Shown: piece by piece, positions 31,201-39,668 of the stretch
Numbering within the stretch: the stretch's first letter is position 1
Layout of the letters: each line of letters opens with the position of its first letter
NCBI GenBank assembly: GCA_024699855.1
Contig: JAMPIQ010000015.1
Span: 1 to 44,737 of the forward strand
Direction: 5' to 3'
Source: Aphelenchoides besseyi
Lineage: Eukaryota > Nematoda > Chromadorea > Rhabditida > Aphelenchoididae
Length of the DNA stretch: 44,737 nucleotides
The notes under the pieces: generated by a model
Database searches by the model: none
What the model was told of the DNA's origin: nothing
Seen by the model: the letters and a program-made list of their open reading frames with translations, nothing else
Program-made: the position numbers and the translations under genes

Positions 31201-31444
31201 TTATTCTTCCAAAGCTCGTCTGTGAATTTTTTCATGTCAAAGGGCTGTGGAGTAGGGCCAAGCACGGTTCGGACCTCGTCCTGCAACTTCTTAATGCGCT
31301 CACTCAAAGGGATCGCATTTCCGCCCGGGCAAGCTCGTTTTCCAAAGCGCGTCTTACCGCTTCGGTTTTATTCGGTGCTTTCGTCGCCATCTGGACCTTT
31401 CTTGCCAGTTCATCGACGGCACTATCGCGGATATAAAGAGACAT
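31201..31444 (-). CDS. vapB: VapB-type antitoxin (frame-broken)
   Basis: Antitoxin of about 81 residues and the likely autorepressor. The N-terminal strand-helix-helix MSLYIRDSAVDELARKVQMA followed by KTEAVRRALENELARA is typical of the Rv0623-like VapB family that pairs with PIN toxins. The frame changes near 31,330 (A run, one missing) and 31,218 (G run, one missing); the family's LSERIKKLQDEV segment and toxin-binding C-terminus follow in the shifted frames. The stop TAA abuts the vapC ATG. A palindromic site lies 38 bp upstream. Confidence 0.83.
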
Positions 31445-31481
31445 ATTCAAATCCTTTAGCGTATATGCGCGCTTAGATATT

Positions 31482-31505
31482 CGTATATTCTATATGGGAT
31501 ATACG
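31482..31505 (-). promoter_or_regulatory. Candidate VapB operator
   Basis: CGTATAT at 31482-31488 and ATATACG at 31499-31505 form a perfect 7 bp inverted repeat with a 10 bp centre. Another CGTATAT half site is at 31460-31466, between the palindrome and the vapB start at 31444. The sites overlap the AT-rich region where the vapBC promoter should lie, as expected for autorepression. Confidence 0.6.
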
Positions 31506-31785
31506 CGTTTGCAAGCCCAAAAGAAGCTCAATTGCCCGCGCTTAACTGCCGCGAACAGGAGAGGAAGAACTGTTTCAAATTCTCGCGTGCAACTGCGTCG
31601 GCGGTGCTATCACGGTCTCTTTCTTCCGTGCTTCAGCCCTTAGCTTTGTGCCCATCCATCCAGGATATGCGCGCCGGTGGATGTCGACGGCCATCACATG
31701 CAGCTGACGCTGATAGTTGAAACCACCGTCCCGCATAGCCTCCGCAAGCGGTGGCGCCGACAGGGTGGGGCTTTGACTTTCGCGC
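31506..31785. other. Junction stretch between vapBC and the PIG-L remnant
   Basis: GC content rises again here toward the window average. The longest ORF (minus, 31575-31802, 75 codons) resembles no family I recognise and overlaps the PIG-L remnant. I see no tRNA, inverted repeats of an IS or direct repeats marking an insertion site. Confidence 0.4.
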
Positions 31786-32355
31786 ATGGGTCTCGATGTC
31801 ACCGAACTCGATGCTCAGGCGCTTGCCGGCGACCTGTCTTCCTTCACGACGATCGTTATCGGCATCTTTGCTTTCGGCATCCGCAGGGGTCTGGCCGCGG
31901 CAGCAGAAAAATCTTCATCGTTTCGTTGAAGATGGCGGCCATCTCGTCACGCTCTATCACCGGCCGACCGATGGATGGAACCCGGAGACGACGCCTTTGA
32001 GGCGGCTTGAGATCGGCAAGCCTTCCTTGCGCTGGCGGGTGACCGACCCGCGGGCGGAGGTGACGGGTGCTGACGCCTGAACATCCTTGCTTGTCGGCCC
32101 CAACAAGATCGATGATGCTGACTGGGCGGGGTGGACAAGGAACGCGGGCTTTATTTCGCCTCGCGCTGGGATGATGTCTACGAGCCCTTGCTTGCGATGC
32201 ATGATGTCGATGAGCAGCCGCTCAAGGGCGCGCTGGTCTCCGGTATCATAGGCAAGGGCCGTCACACCCACACCAGTCTTGTGCTGCATCACCAGATGGA
32301 CAAGCTTGTGCCGGGGGCCTTCCGCCTCATGGCCAACCTTGTGCAGCCGGCGTGA
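31786..32355 (+). pseudogene. PIG-L family deacetylase, decayed C-terminal fragment
   Basis: The sequence matches only the C-terminal domain of the large (about 800-residue) rhizobial PIG-L deacetylases: MGLDVTELDAQALAGDLSSF, then GGHLVTLYHRPTDGWNPETT, RWRVTDPRAEVT, DKERGLYFASRWDDVYEPLL and KGRHTHTSLVLHHQMDKLV, ending at TGA 32353-32355. The catalytic N-terminal domain with its His/Asp metal site is missing. At least three frame changes occur (about 31,910, 32,065 and 32,126), more densely than in neighbours, which fits genuine decay. The AT-rich vapBC segment sits where the missing part should be. Confidence 0.75.
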
Positions 32356-33264
32356 ATGGCGACGGCCAAAGCGAAGAAACAGGAAAACCCGCGCGAAACG
32401 GATACGCGCGCGGGCATAGGCTGGCTGCTGCTGGATATGACCCTTGTTGCGGGCGGAATGACCGCGCTCGTCAAGGCGCAGGGCGTCACCTATCCCGCCT
32501 TCCAGCTTGTCTTTATCAGGGCGATGATCGGTCTGCTCTTCATTCTGCCGCTCATCTGGCGGCACCGAATGGAAATGGTGCGCGTCCGATATCCATGGCG
32601 CAATATTTTCCGGATTTGCTGCAACGCCATCGCGCTCACCAGCAATTTTATCGGCATCACTCTTCTACTGCTTGTCACCGTCAATGCCGTCGGTTTTTCG
32701 CGACCGTTGGTGAGGATGGCGATGGCCGTTACCATTTTAGGGGAAAAAGTGAGCCGATATCGCTGGTCGGGGGCGTGTCTGGCCTTTGTCGGCGTTCTGA
32801 TCGTCATCGCGCCGGGCGGCGCGGCATTCAATGCGGGGGTGCTGGTTGTCCTCGTCTCCGTGGTGTTCGGCGCTCTTGCAGTCATCCAGACCCGGGCGCT
32901 GCGGCAGGAAAACACCACGGTGATGATGGTGTTCTATACGGTCGGCCTTGCCGTCATCACCGCCGTTCCGGCGATCCGGACATGGAAGCCGGTCGCGCCG
33001 CTGGACTGGGGGCCGTTGCTCGCCATCGGCCTGCTGGCGCAGCTGGGGCAATATTGCTTCCTGCGGGCCTATCGCATTGCCGATGCCAGCATCCTTGCAC
33101 CCGTTGGCTATCTATCGATCCTGTTCGTGACCGCTGTTGGATATTTCCTGTTTGACGAGGTGCCGGAGGCCCGTGTGGTGGTCGGTATCGTCATTATTCT
33201 CGTTGCCTTGCAGTTGACTGCCCTTGCGGAATATCTCCTGAAGAGGCTGCGCTGCAAACGGTGA
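32356..33264 (+). CDS. EamA-family (DMT superfamily) inner-membrane transporter
   Basis: Ten-helix metabolite exporter/importer of 302 residues, unbroken, with two EamA repeats (about 22-150 and 165-290). Typical segments are LVFIRAMIGLLFILPLIWRH, SRPLVRMAMAVTILGEKVSR near the end of the first repeat and APVGYLSILFVTAVGYFLFD in the second. The ATG at 32356 follows the PIG-L stop immediately, so it was probably cotranscribed with the original PIG-L gene. Substrate unknown; the family includes amino-acid and nucleotide-sugar exporters. Confidence 0.9.
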   Translation: MATAKAKKQENPRETDTRAGIGWLLLDMTLVAGGMTALVKAQGVTYPAFQLVFIRAMIGLLFILPLIWRHRMEMVRVRYPWRNIFRICCNAIALTSNFIGITLLLLVTVNAVGFSRPLVRMAMAVTILGEKVSRYRWSGACLAFVGVLIVIAPGGAAFNAGVLVVLVSVVFGALAVIQTRALRQENTTVMMVFYTVGLAVITAVPAIRTWKPVAPLDWGPLLAIGLLAQLGQYCFLRAYRIADASILAPVGYLSILFVTAVGYFLFDEVPEARVVVGIVIILVALQLTALAEYLLKRLRCKR

Positions 33265-33279
33265 CGGGGCGCTCTGCCT

Positions 33280-33741
33280 CTATTGCGCGAGAAGCCGGAG
33301 CCTGATCCAGTTCAGTGCCGCAAGTTTGAAGCGATCGTAGAATGAACGCGCGAAACGTACATAGCGCATGATCCATGTGAGCCAGGGATAGGTGAGGAGC
33401 TTTTCCCGGCCGGCGTGATAAATACGCTCGACGATGAGGAATGTCGCGAGATGGGCAAGGACCGTCAGAACCAGCCCCGCTTTGACGGCGCCATGGGCAA
33501 TGAGGACGAGACCGATGATCTTCATGGGTTCGGCGATGGCGAAGGGCACCGCAAGGCAAAGGAGAATGGCAAGACGCGGCAATCGCGCGATCCGGCTTTC
33601 CAGTCGCTTGATGAATGTCAGCCCGGATATGGCCCTGATGACGGGCCGGTAAAGCGGGCGGAAAATGCCGTCGAGGATCAGGGCGAAAACGATGATCGCC
33701 CGAAGCGGAAAGACGAGGATCGTCCAGATTATACTCTTCAC
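33280..33741 (-). CDS. Small integral membrane protein, unknown function
   Basis: 153 residues, unbroken, with hydrophobic segments at about 5-25, 52-72 and 76-104 and a basic C-terminal tail rich in Arg, Trp and Tyr (YPWLTWIMRYVRFARSFYDR). The start MKSIIWTILVFPLRAIIVFA may be an uncleaved signal anchor. It converges on the EamA gene with a 15 bp gap. I do not recognise a named family, although similar proteins appear to be common in rhizobia. Confidence 0.75.
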   Translation of the reverse strand: MKSIIWTILVFPLRAIIVFALILDGIFRPLYRPVIRAISGLTFIKRLESRIARLPRLAILLCLAVPFAIAEPMKIIGLVLIAHGAVKAGLVLTVLAHLATFLIVERIYHAGREKLLTYPWLTWIMRYVRFARSFYDRFKLAALNWIRLRLLAQ

Positions 33742-33818
33742 CTCAGCGGGTCTCCAAAAAGGGCGTAACGCCCATCCTTAATCGCCTGAAACATGTCAAA
33801 ACGAAGTCGTTTTGTCGT

Positions 33819-34706
33819 TCAACTCTGCCGCACGCTCGCATACATGCCGGTGGTGCGGAATTCGCTCGGATTGGTGCCGTAGAGCCTGCGAAAGACCTTG
33901 GAGAAATAGTTCGGATCCTCGAAACCGCACAGCACCGACACCTCCTTGATGGGAAGGTTGGCCGCCGAGGTGAGAAGCTTGGCCGCCCGGCGCAGGCGTC
34001 GCTGCAGCACGAATTCCGCTGGAGAAAGGCCTTCGCTTGCCGCGAAGATGCGGGAAAAATGCGCGCGGCTGAGGCCTGCCACCGCCGCAAGGTCGCTGAC
34101 CGAAAGCCGTTCGCCGAGATGGCTGTCTATGTAGCTCAGCACCTGTTGCATGGTGCGATATTCACCGCCGAAAGAAGGATGAGAACCGAAGACATCGTCA
34201 TAAAGCGTCATCGCCGCTTCATAAGCGACGGCGGAGGCGGCGCCTGGCGTTTCCGCGCCATTGACGAGGCGCGAGCAGCATTCGGCAAGATGATCCACGG
34301 TCTCGGGCTGGAGTTTGAGGATAGGGCCGGTGACGGAGAGGATATTGCGGTGAATGCGCAGGGCTTCCTCGCCATTCATGGAAATCCAGAAGAATTCCCA
34401 CTCCTTGCCTTCTTCCAGCCAGTAGCGGTGATTGTGCGGGATAAGCAGCAGCAGCGTTTCGCCCGGCTTCACCACGTAATGGCGATTCTCGTAACGCAGG
34501 TTGCCCTGTCCGGCGATGCAATATTGCAGCACGGTAAAAGGCGTCTGGCCGCGTTTGCGCCCGTCCCAGTCGTAATTGCCACTGCGGCGGATTTCATAAC
34601 CGCTGCTGGTCGGCATGGTGTGCAGCGTCTGGCGGCCGCGCGGCAGCGAGACTGTTCGCATGCCGGGTCCCTGATCGATCAAATCGCGCAGCACAAAATT
34701 ACCCAT
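33819..34706 (-). CDS. agpT: AraC-family activator of the alpha-galactoside operon (AgpT/RafR-like)
   Basis: Regulator of 295 residues, unbroken. The N-terminal cupin (about 45-130, with YVVKPGETLLLLIPHNHRYW) should bind the sugar; the C-terminal HTH pair is LSVSDLAAVAGLSRAHFSRI and IKEVSVLCGFEDPNYFSKVF. It is divergent from agaL1-agpABCD-agaL2, the same layout as the Sinorhizobium meliloti agp locus, where AgpT activates the operon in response to alpha-galactosides. Symbol assigned by this synteny. Confidence 0.85.
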   Translation of the reverse strand: MGNFVLRDLIDQGPGMRTVSLPRGRQTLHTMPTSSGYEIRRSGNYDWDGRKRGQTPFTVLQYCIAGQGNLRYENRHYVVKPGETLLLLIPHNHRYWLEEGKEWEFFWISMNGEEALRIHRNILSVTGPILKLQPETVDHLAECCSRLVNGAETPGAASAVAYEAAMTLYDDVFGSHPSFGGEYRTMQQVLSYIDSHLGERLSVSDLAAVAGLSRAHFSRIFAASEGLSPAEFVLQRRLRRAAKLLTSAANLPIKEVSVLCGFEDPNYFSKVFRRLYGTNPSEFRTTGMYASVRQS

Positions 34707-34710
34707 TAAA

Positions 34711-34754
34711 GCATAATCCTTCTCTGGTCCTTACCGATATTATACGCATAATCC
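34711..34754 (+). promoter_or_regulatory. Direct repeat in the agpT-agaL1 gap
   Basis: GCATAATCC occurs at 34711-34719 and again at 34746-34754, 35 bp apart on the same strand, within the 198 bp gap between the divergent genes. Direct repeats are the usual form of AraC-family sites, so these are candidate AgpT sites. Proposed from position and repetition only. Confidence 0.4.
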
Positions 34755-34904
34755 CCATCCGAGGAGACAGCCAGCAGGATATTGTTGCTGAAAAATAGGA
34801 AAGGAAGGCCGGTTTTCCGGGATTCTTACGGGTATTTTTCTGCAGTGCCATTTTACGATCCTGCGGCCCGTTTCACCCGTTCGATTTGCAACAGAGGTGG
34901 CGTT

Positions 34905-36373
34905 ATGAGTTTCAAAATCGCTATTATTGGCGCAGGCAGCGTCGGTTTCACGAAAAAACTGTTCACCGATCTCCTGTGTGTGCCGGAGTTTCGCGATATT
35001 GAAGTCGCGCTGACGGATATCAGCCAGCACAATCTGGATATGATCAGGGCGATCCTCGAGAAGATCGTCGAGGCCAATGGTTTCCCCGTCAAGGTGACGG
35101 CCGATACCGACCGCAGGCGGGCGCTGGAGGGCGCGAAATATATCATCAGCTGCGTGCGGGTCGGCGGGTCTCGAAGCCTATGCGGACGATATCCGCATTC
35201 CGCTGAAATACGGCATCGACCAGTGCGTGGGCGATACGATCTGCGCCGGCGGCATTCTCTATGGTCAGCGCAACATTCCGGTCATTCTGGATTTCTGCAA
35301 GGATATCCGCGAAGTCGCCGCACCGGGTGCGAAATTCCTGAACTACGCCAACCCTATGGCGATGAACACCTGGGCGGCCATCGAATATGGCAAGGTGGAT
35401 ACGGTCGGTCTCTGCCACGGCGTTCAGCACGGCGCCGAACAGATCGCCGAAATTCTCGGTGCGAAAAGCGTGTCCGAGCTGGATTACATCTGCTCCGGCA
35501 TCAACCACCAAACATGGTTCATCGATCTGAGGCTCAACGGTCGCAAGATCGGCAAGGACGAGCTGGTCGCGGCCTTTGAGGCGCATCCGGTCTTCTCGCA
35601 GCAAGAGAAACTGCGCATCGACGTGCTGAAGCGGTTCGGCGTCTATTCGACGGAAAGCAACGGCCATCTGTCCGAATATCTGCCGTGGTATCGCAAGCGG
35701 CCGGAGGAAATCGCTCGCTGGATCGACATGTCCGACTGGATTCACGGCGAAACCGGCGGGTATCTGCGCCACTCCACCGAAACACGCAACTGGTTCGAAA
35801 CCGAGTTCCCGCAGTTTCTTGCCTCGGCCGCCAAGCCGATCGATCCGGCCAAGCGCTCCAACGAACATGCAAGCCATATTTTGGAAGCGCTGGAAACCGG
35901 GCGTGTCTATCGCGGTCATTTCAACGTCAAGAACAATGGCGTCATCACCAATCTGCCGGCGGACGCCATCATCGAATCCCCCGGGTTTCGTCGACCGTTT
36001 CGGCATCAACATGGTCTCAGGCATAACCCTGCCGGAAGCCTGCGCAGCCACCTGCATGGCCTCCATCAACGTGCAGCGCATGTCCGTGCATGCGGCGGTG
36101 AGCGGCGATATCGATCTTTTGAAGCTTGCCGTGCTGCACGATCCGCTGGTCGGTGCCGTCGCCACACCGGAGGAGGTCTGGCAGATGGTGGACGAGATGG
36201 TCGTCGCGCAGGCGCGCTGGCTGCCGCAATATGCCGATGCCGTGCCGGCGGCGAAGGAGCGGCTTGCGAAATCCAGCGTCAAGACCCGCGACTGGGCCGG
36301 TGCCGCCCGCCGCAATGTGCGCTCCATCGAAGAACTGCGGGCCGAAAAATCGGCGCTGAAAAAGGCTGTTTGA
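34905..36373 (+). CDS. agaL1: Alpha-galactosidase, glycoside hydrolase family 4 (frame-broken)
   Basis: Cytoplasmic NAD- and Mn-dependent GH4 enzyme that hydrolyses imported alpha-galactosides. The dinucleotide site is IAIIGAGSVGFTKKLF; the metal-binding Cys and His are in VGLCHGVQHG and GINHQTWF, and the NYANPMAMNTW block is a GH4 hallmark. Two frame breaks: near 35,167 (GGG run, one extra) and near 35,982 (CCCCCGGG, one extra). Corrected length 488 residues. ATG 34905 follows AGAGGTGG. First gene of the agp operon; the second GH4 gene is at the other end. Confidence 0.9.
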
Positions 36374-36392
36374 AGGAAAAGACATGGGAACA

Positions 36393-36427
36393 GGCCGGGC
36401 GGCGGAAGGGAGTTCGCCGCCACGGCC
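36393..36427 (+). promoter_or_regulatory. Hairpin upstream of agpA
   Basis: GGCGGCG (36398-36404) pairs with CGCCGCC (36415-36421), and an outer GGCC/GGCC pair (36393-36396 with 36424-36427) can extend the stem. It sits between agaL1 and agpA without a T run. Confidence 0.55.
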
Positions 36428-36481
36428 AGAACGATCACAGAGGGTGGGCGGTCGAAGAGCTGCCATTTGGGAGGAATGACG

Positions 36482-38569
36482 ATGTTACTTCAACGCAGGA
36501 TCGGTATCATCTCGGCACTGGGTCTCGGTGTTTCGATGATCGCACTCAATGCGAATGCCTTCGAGACCACCACGCCGCCGGAGCCGCCGCAATTTCCGGC
36601 CGAAGGCAAGATCAACTATGTGGCGCGCGATTCGATCCTCGAATTCAAGGCGCTGCCGAGCTACAGTGAGCCTGACTGGGTTAGCGAGAAATTCGAAAAG
36701 ACCGGCAAGCTGCCGCCCTTGAAAGAGCGCCTGCCGGAAGAACCGCTGGTCTACAAGACCGGCAATATGCCCGACGGTATGGGCGTTTACGGCGATACGA
36801 TGCGCCATGTGGTCGGCGGCAGGCCCGAGGGCTGGAACTATATTGCCGGCCAGAGCCAGGGCTGGGGCGGCATCGATATCGCCCTTTCCGAATGCCTGAC
36901 GCGCACCGCACCGCTCTTCCAGGTGGATGCCAAGGATACCGAGCCGCTGCCCAATCTGGCGAAAAGCTGGGAATGGTCCGAGGATGGCCACAAGCTGACG
37001 ATGCATCTCGTCAAGGGCGCGAAATGGTCGGACGGCGAGTCCTTCAATGCCGATGACGTGATGTTCTACTGGGAAGATGCGGTCGTCGACCCCAATGTTT
37101 CACCGCTTGGCGGCGGCGCATCGCCCGAGGCTTTCGGTGAGGGAACGACGCTGAAGAAGATCGATGATTACACCGTCGAATGGACCTTCAAGGACGCTTT
37201 TCCCAAGCAATATCTCTACACCATGGCCTATCCGAGCTTCTGCCCCGGGCCGTCGCATATCCTGAAACCGCAGCATCCGAAATATTCCAAGAATACCTAT
37301 AACCAGTTCAAGAACGCTTTCCCGCCGGAATATATGAACATGCCGGTCATGGGAGCATGGGTGCCGGTTGCTTATCGGCCTGATGACATCATCGTGCTGC
37401 GACGCAACCCCTATTACTGGAAGGTGGATGAGAAGGGCCAGCAGCTGCCTTATCTCAACGAGGTCCATTACAAGCTTTCCACCTGGGCCGACCGTGATGT
37501 GCAGGCCGTGGCGGGATCGGGCGATTTCTCCAACCTCGAACAGCCGGAGAATTTCGTCGCCTCGCTGAAACGCGCCGCCGATCCCAATGCACCGGCCCGT
37601 CTTGCCTTTGGGCCGCGGCTTATCGGCTATAATCTGCAGATGAACTTTTCCGCCAATGGCTGGGGCAATCCGGACGAGCGCGGGCAGGCCATTCGTGAAC
37701 TGAACCGCAACGAGGTTTTCCGTCAGGCCGTCACATCGGCCATCGACCGCAAGGCAGTCGGCGACTCGCTGGTGAAGGGGCCGTTCACGGCGATCTATCC
37801 GGGCGGCATTTCATCGGGCACCAGCTTCTATGACCGCGCCTCAACGGTTTATTACCCCTTCAACCTCGAGGCCGCCAAGGCCGCACTCGCCTCGATAGGC
37901 CTGAAGGATACGGACGGCGATGGTTTCCTGAATTTCCCGAAGGAAACGCTGGGTGGCCGCAATGTCGAGATTACCCTTCTCGTCAATAACGGTTACGCGA
38001 CGGACAAGAGCCTCGCGGAAGGTCTTGTTGGCCAGATGGCGAAACTCGGCCTGCGCGTCGTCATCAACAGCCTCGATTCCAACCAGCGCGATGCCGCCCA
38101 TTATGGCGGGCAGTTCGACTGGCTGGTGCGCCGCAACTCCACCGAGCTTTCATCCTTGGTGCAGAATACCGAGCAGCTTGCCCCTGTCGGCCCGCGCACC
38201 AGCTGGAACCACCGCTCGCCCGAAGGCAAGGAACTCGATCTGATGCCGTTCGAGAAGGAGATGGCCGATCTCGTTCGCAAGTTCATCTCCTCGCAGGACA
38301 ATGCCGAGCGGGCCGAACTGATGAAGCAATATCAGAGGGTCTATACGCAGAACCTCTATACGATCGGCCTCACCGAATATCCCGGCGCGCTGATCGTCAA
38401 CAAGCGGTTCTCGAATGTGCCGCAGGGCACGCCGATCTTCATGTTCAACTGGGCTGAAGACTCCATCATCCGCGAACGCCTTTGGGTCGCGGCGGATAAG
38501 CAGGGCAAATACGAACTCTTCCCGCAGCAGCTTCCCGGCAAGCCGGGTGAGGGCGGGCCGATTAACTAG
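36482..38569 (+). CDS. agpA: Alpha-galactoside ABC substrate-binding protein AgpA
   Basis: Periplasmic class C (dipeptide/SBP_bac_5-type) binding protein, 695 residues, unbroken, one of the longest in the family. The signal peptide is MLLQRRIGIISALGLGVSMI ending ANA. Family blocks include AKSWEWSEDGHKLTMHLVKG, KWSDGESFNADDVMFYWEDA and EVFRQAVTSAIDRKAVGDSL. In Sinorhizobium AgpA binds melibiose, raffinose and galactosides. GGGAGG at 36469-36474 points to the ATG at 36482. Hairpins flank the gene on both sides. Confidence 0.93.
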   Translation: MLLQRRIGIISALGLGVSMIALNANAFETTTPPEPPQFPAEGKINYVARDSILEFKALPSYSEPDWVSEKFEKTGKLPPLKERLPEEPLVYKTGNMPDGMGVYGDTMRHVVGGRPEGWNYIAGQSQGWGGIDIALSECLTRTAPLFQVDAKDTEPLPNLAKSWEWSEDGHKLTMHLVKGAKWSDGESFNADDVMFYWEDAVVDPNVSPLGGGASPEAFGEGTTLKKIDDYTVEWTFKDAFPKQYLYTMAYPSFCPGPSHILKPQHPKYSKNTYNQFKNAFPPEYMNMPVMGAWVPVAYRPDDIIVLRRNPYYWKVDEKGQQLPYLNEVHYKLSTWADRDVQAVAGSGDFSNLEQPENFVASLKRAADPNAPARLAFGPRLIGYNLQMNFSANGWGNPDERGQAIRELNRNEVFRQAVTSAIDRKAVGDSLVKGPFTAIYPGGISSGTSFYDRASTVYYPFNLEAAKAALASIGLKDTDGDGFLNFPKETLGGRNVEITLLVNNGYATDKSLAEGLVGQMAKLGLRVVINSLDSNQRDAAHYGGQFDWLVRRNSTELSSLVQNTEQLAPVGPRTSWNHRSPEGKELDLMPFEKEMADLVRKFISSQDNAERAELMKQYQRVYTQNLYTIGLTEYPGALIVNKRFSNVPQGTPIFMFNWAEDSIIRERLWVAADKQGKYELFPQQLPGKPGEGGPIN

Positions 38570-38594
38570 AACTCCTCCCGGAGAAAACCCGGTA

Positions 38595-38619
38595 CCGGTC
38601 GCGCGTGAAGCGCGGCCGG
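38595..38619 (+). promoter_or_regulatory. Intercistronic GC hairpin after agpA
   Basis: CCGGTCGCGC (38595-38604) pairs with GCGCGGCCGG (38610-38619) with one mismatch around a 5-base loop (GTGAA). No T run follows. It is 26 bp behind the agpA stop and 38 bp before agpB, the usual place for an mRNA-stabilising hairpin that raises binding-protein levels. Confidence 0.65.
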
Positions 38620-38656
38620 AGATACACGGCCCATCCAAACCGAGGAAGACCGTTCG

Positions 38657-39664
38657 ATGCTGAGATTTCTGACGATACGCGTTGCATCCGCCATTCCGGT
38701 ATTGTTGATCCTGAGCGTGGTAACCTTCGCCATCATTCAGGCACCGCCCGGCGATTATGCCGACTACATCCGCTCGCAGCTGATGAACCAGGGCGGCGCG
38801 TCCTTCGAACAGGCGGAAGCGCAGGCGCAGGCTTATCGCATCGAGCACGGCCTCGATAAGCCGCTCGTCATTCAATATTTCAACTGGATCGGCGGCATCG
38901 TCACCCGCGGCGATTTCGGCTACAGCTTCTATTACAACAAGCCGGTCGCCGATGTGGTTGGCGAACGCCTGCCGCGCACCATTGCGCTGGCGCTGGTCTG
39001 CCACATCTTTGCATCGGTTCTCGGCATCGCCTTCGGCATCTGGGCGGCTACACGGCAATATTCCTGGGTCGACAACCTGCTCTCCACCATCGCCTTCCTC
39101 GGCATGACGATCCCGCGTTTCCTGATGGCGCTGATCCTCGTCTACCTTATGGTGTTTCATTTCGACGTGTCGGAGATCGGCAGCTTCTTTTCGCCGCAAT
39201 ATGGCGGTGCGCCGTGGTCATGGGGCAAATTCGTCGATCTCGTCAGCCATGTCTGGCCGGTGGTCGCCATCGCCGTCTTCGGTGGGCTCGCCTATAATAT
39301 GCGGGTGATGCGCGGCAATCTGCTCGATACGCTGAATGCACAATATGTCGAGACGGCGCGCGCCAAGGGTCTTTCGGAAGGCGCTGTCATCATGCGCCAT
39401 GCGGTTCCGAACGCCGTGCACCCGCTCGTCATGTATCAGGGCGTGGTGCTGCCTTACATGCTGAGCGGCGAGATCGAAACCGCGATCATCTTCGCGTTGC
39501 CGACCGTCGGCCCGGCCATTGTCGGCTCCATGGCGGTGGGGGACGTCTATGTCACCGCGACCTTCATGATGGTGCTGGCCGCCACGCTGATCGTCGGCAA
39601 CATCATCGCCGATATGCTGCTCGCCATGCTCGACCCGCGCGTCCGCGAATTCGGGAGGGCCTGA
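38657..39664 (+). CDS. agpB: Alpha-galactoside ABC permease AgpB
   Basis: DppB-type inner-membrane permease of 335 residues, unbroken. The N-terminal helix is MLRFLTIRVASAIPVLLILS, followed by the family-specific periplasmic part with YRIEHGLDKPLVIQYFNWIG. The cytoplasmic EAA-type loop is YVETARAKGLSEGAVIMRHA, which docks the ATPase. It forms the channel with AgpC. Confidence 0.93.
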   Translation: MLRFLTIRVASAIPVLLILSVVTFAIIQAPPGDYADYIRSQLMNQGGASFEQAEAQAQAYRIEHGLDKPLVIQYFNWIGGIVTRGDFGYSFYYNKPVADVVGERLPRTIALALVCHIFASVLGIAFGIWAATRQYSWVDNLLSTIAFLGMTIPRFLMALILVYLMVFHFDVSEIGSFFSPQYGGAPWSWGKFVDLVSHVWPVVAIAVFGGLAYNMRVMRGNLLDTLNAQYVETARAKGLSEGAVIMRHAVPNAVHPLVMYQGVVLPYMLSGEIETAIIFALPTVGPAIVGSMAVGDVYVTATFMMVLAATLIVGNIIADMLLAMLDPRVREFGRA

Positions 39665-39668
39665 GATT

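Noticed and set aside
31575..31802. 75-codon minus-strand ORF between vapBC and the PIG-L remnant
   Set aside because: No recognisable family or ribosome binding site, and it overlaps the recognisable PIG-L remnant on the other strand.
35146..36438. Long minus-strand open frame (430 codons) opposite agaL1
   Set aside because: Antisense shadow; the plus strand encodes a GH4 enzyme with all hallmark motifs.
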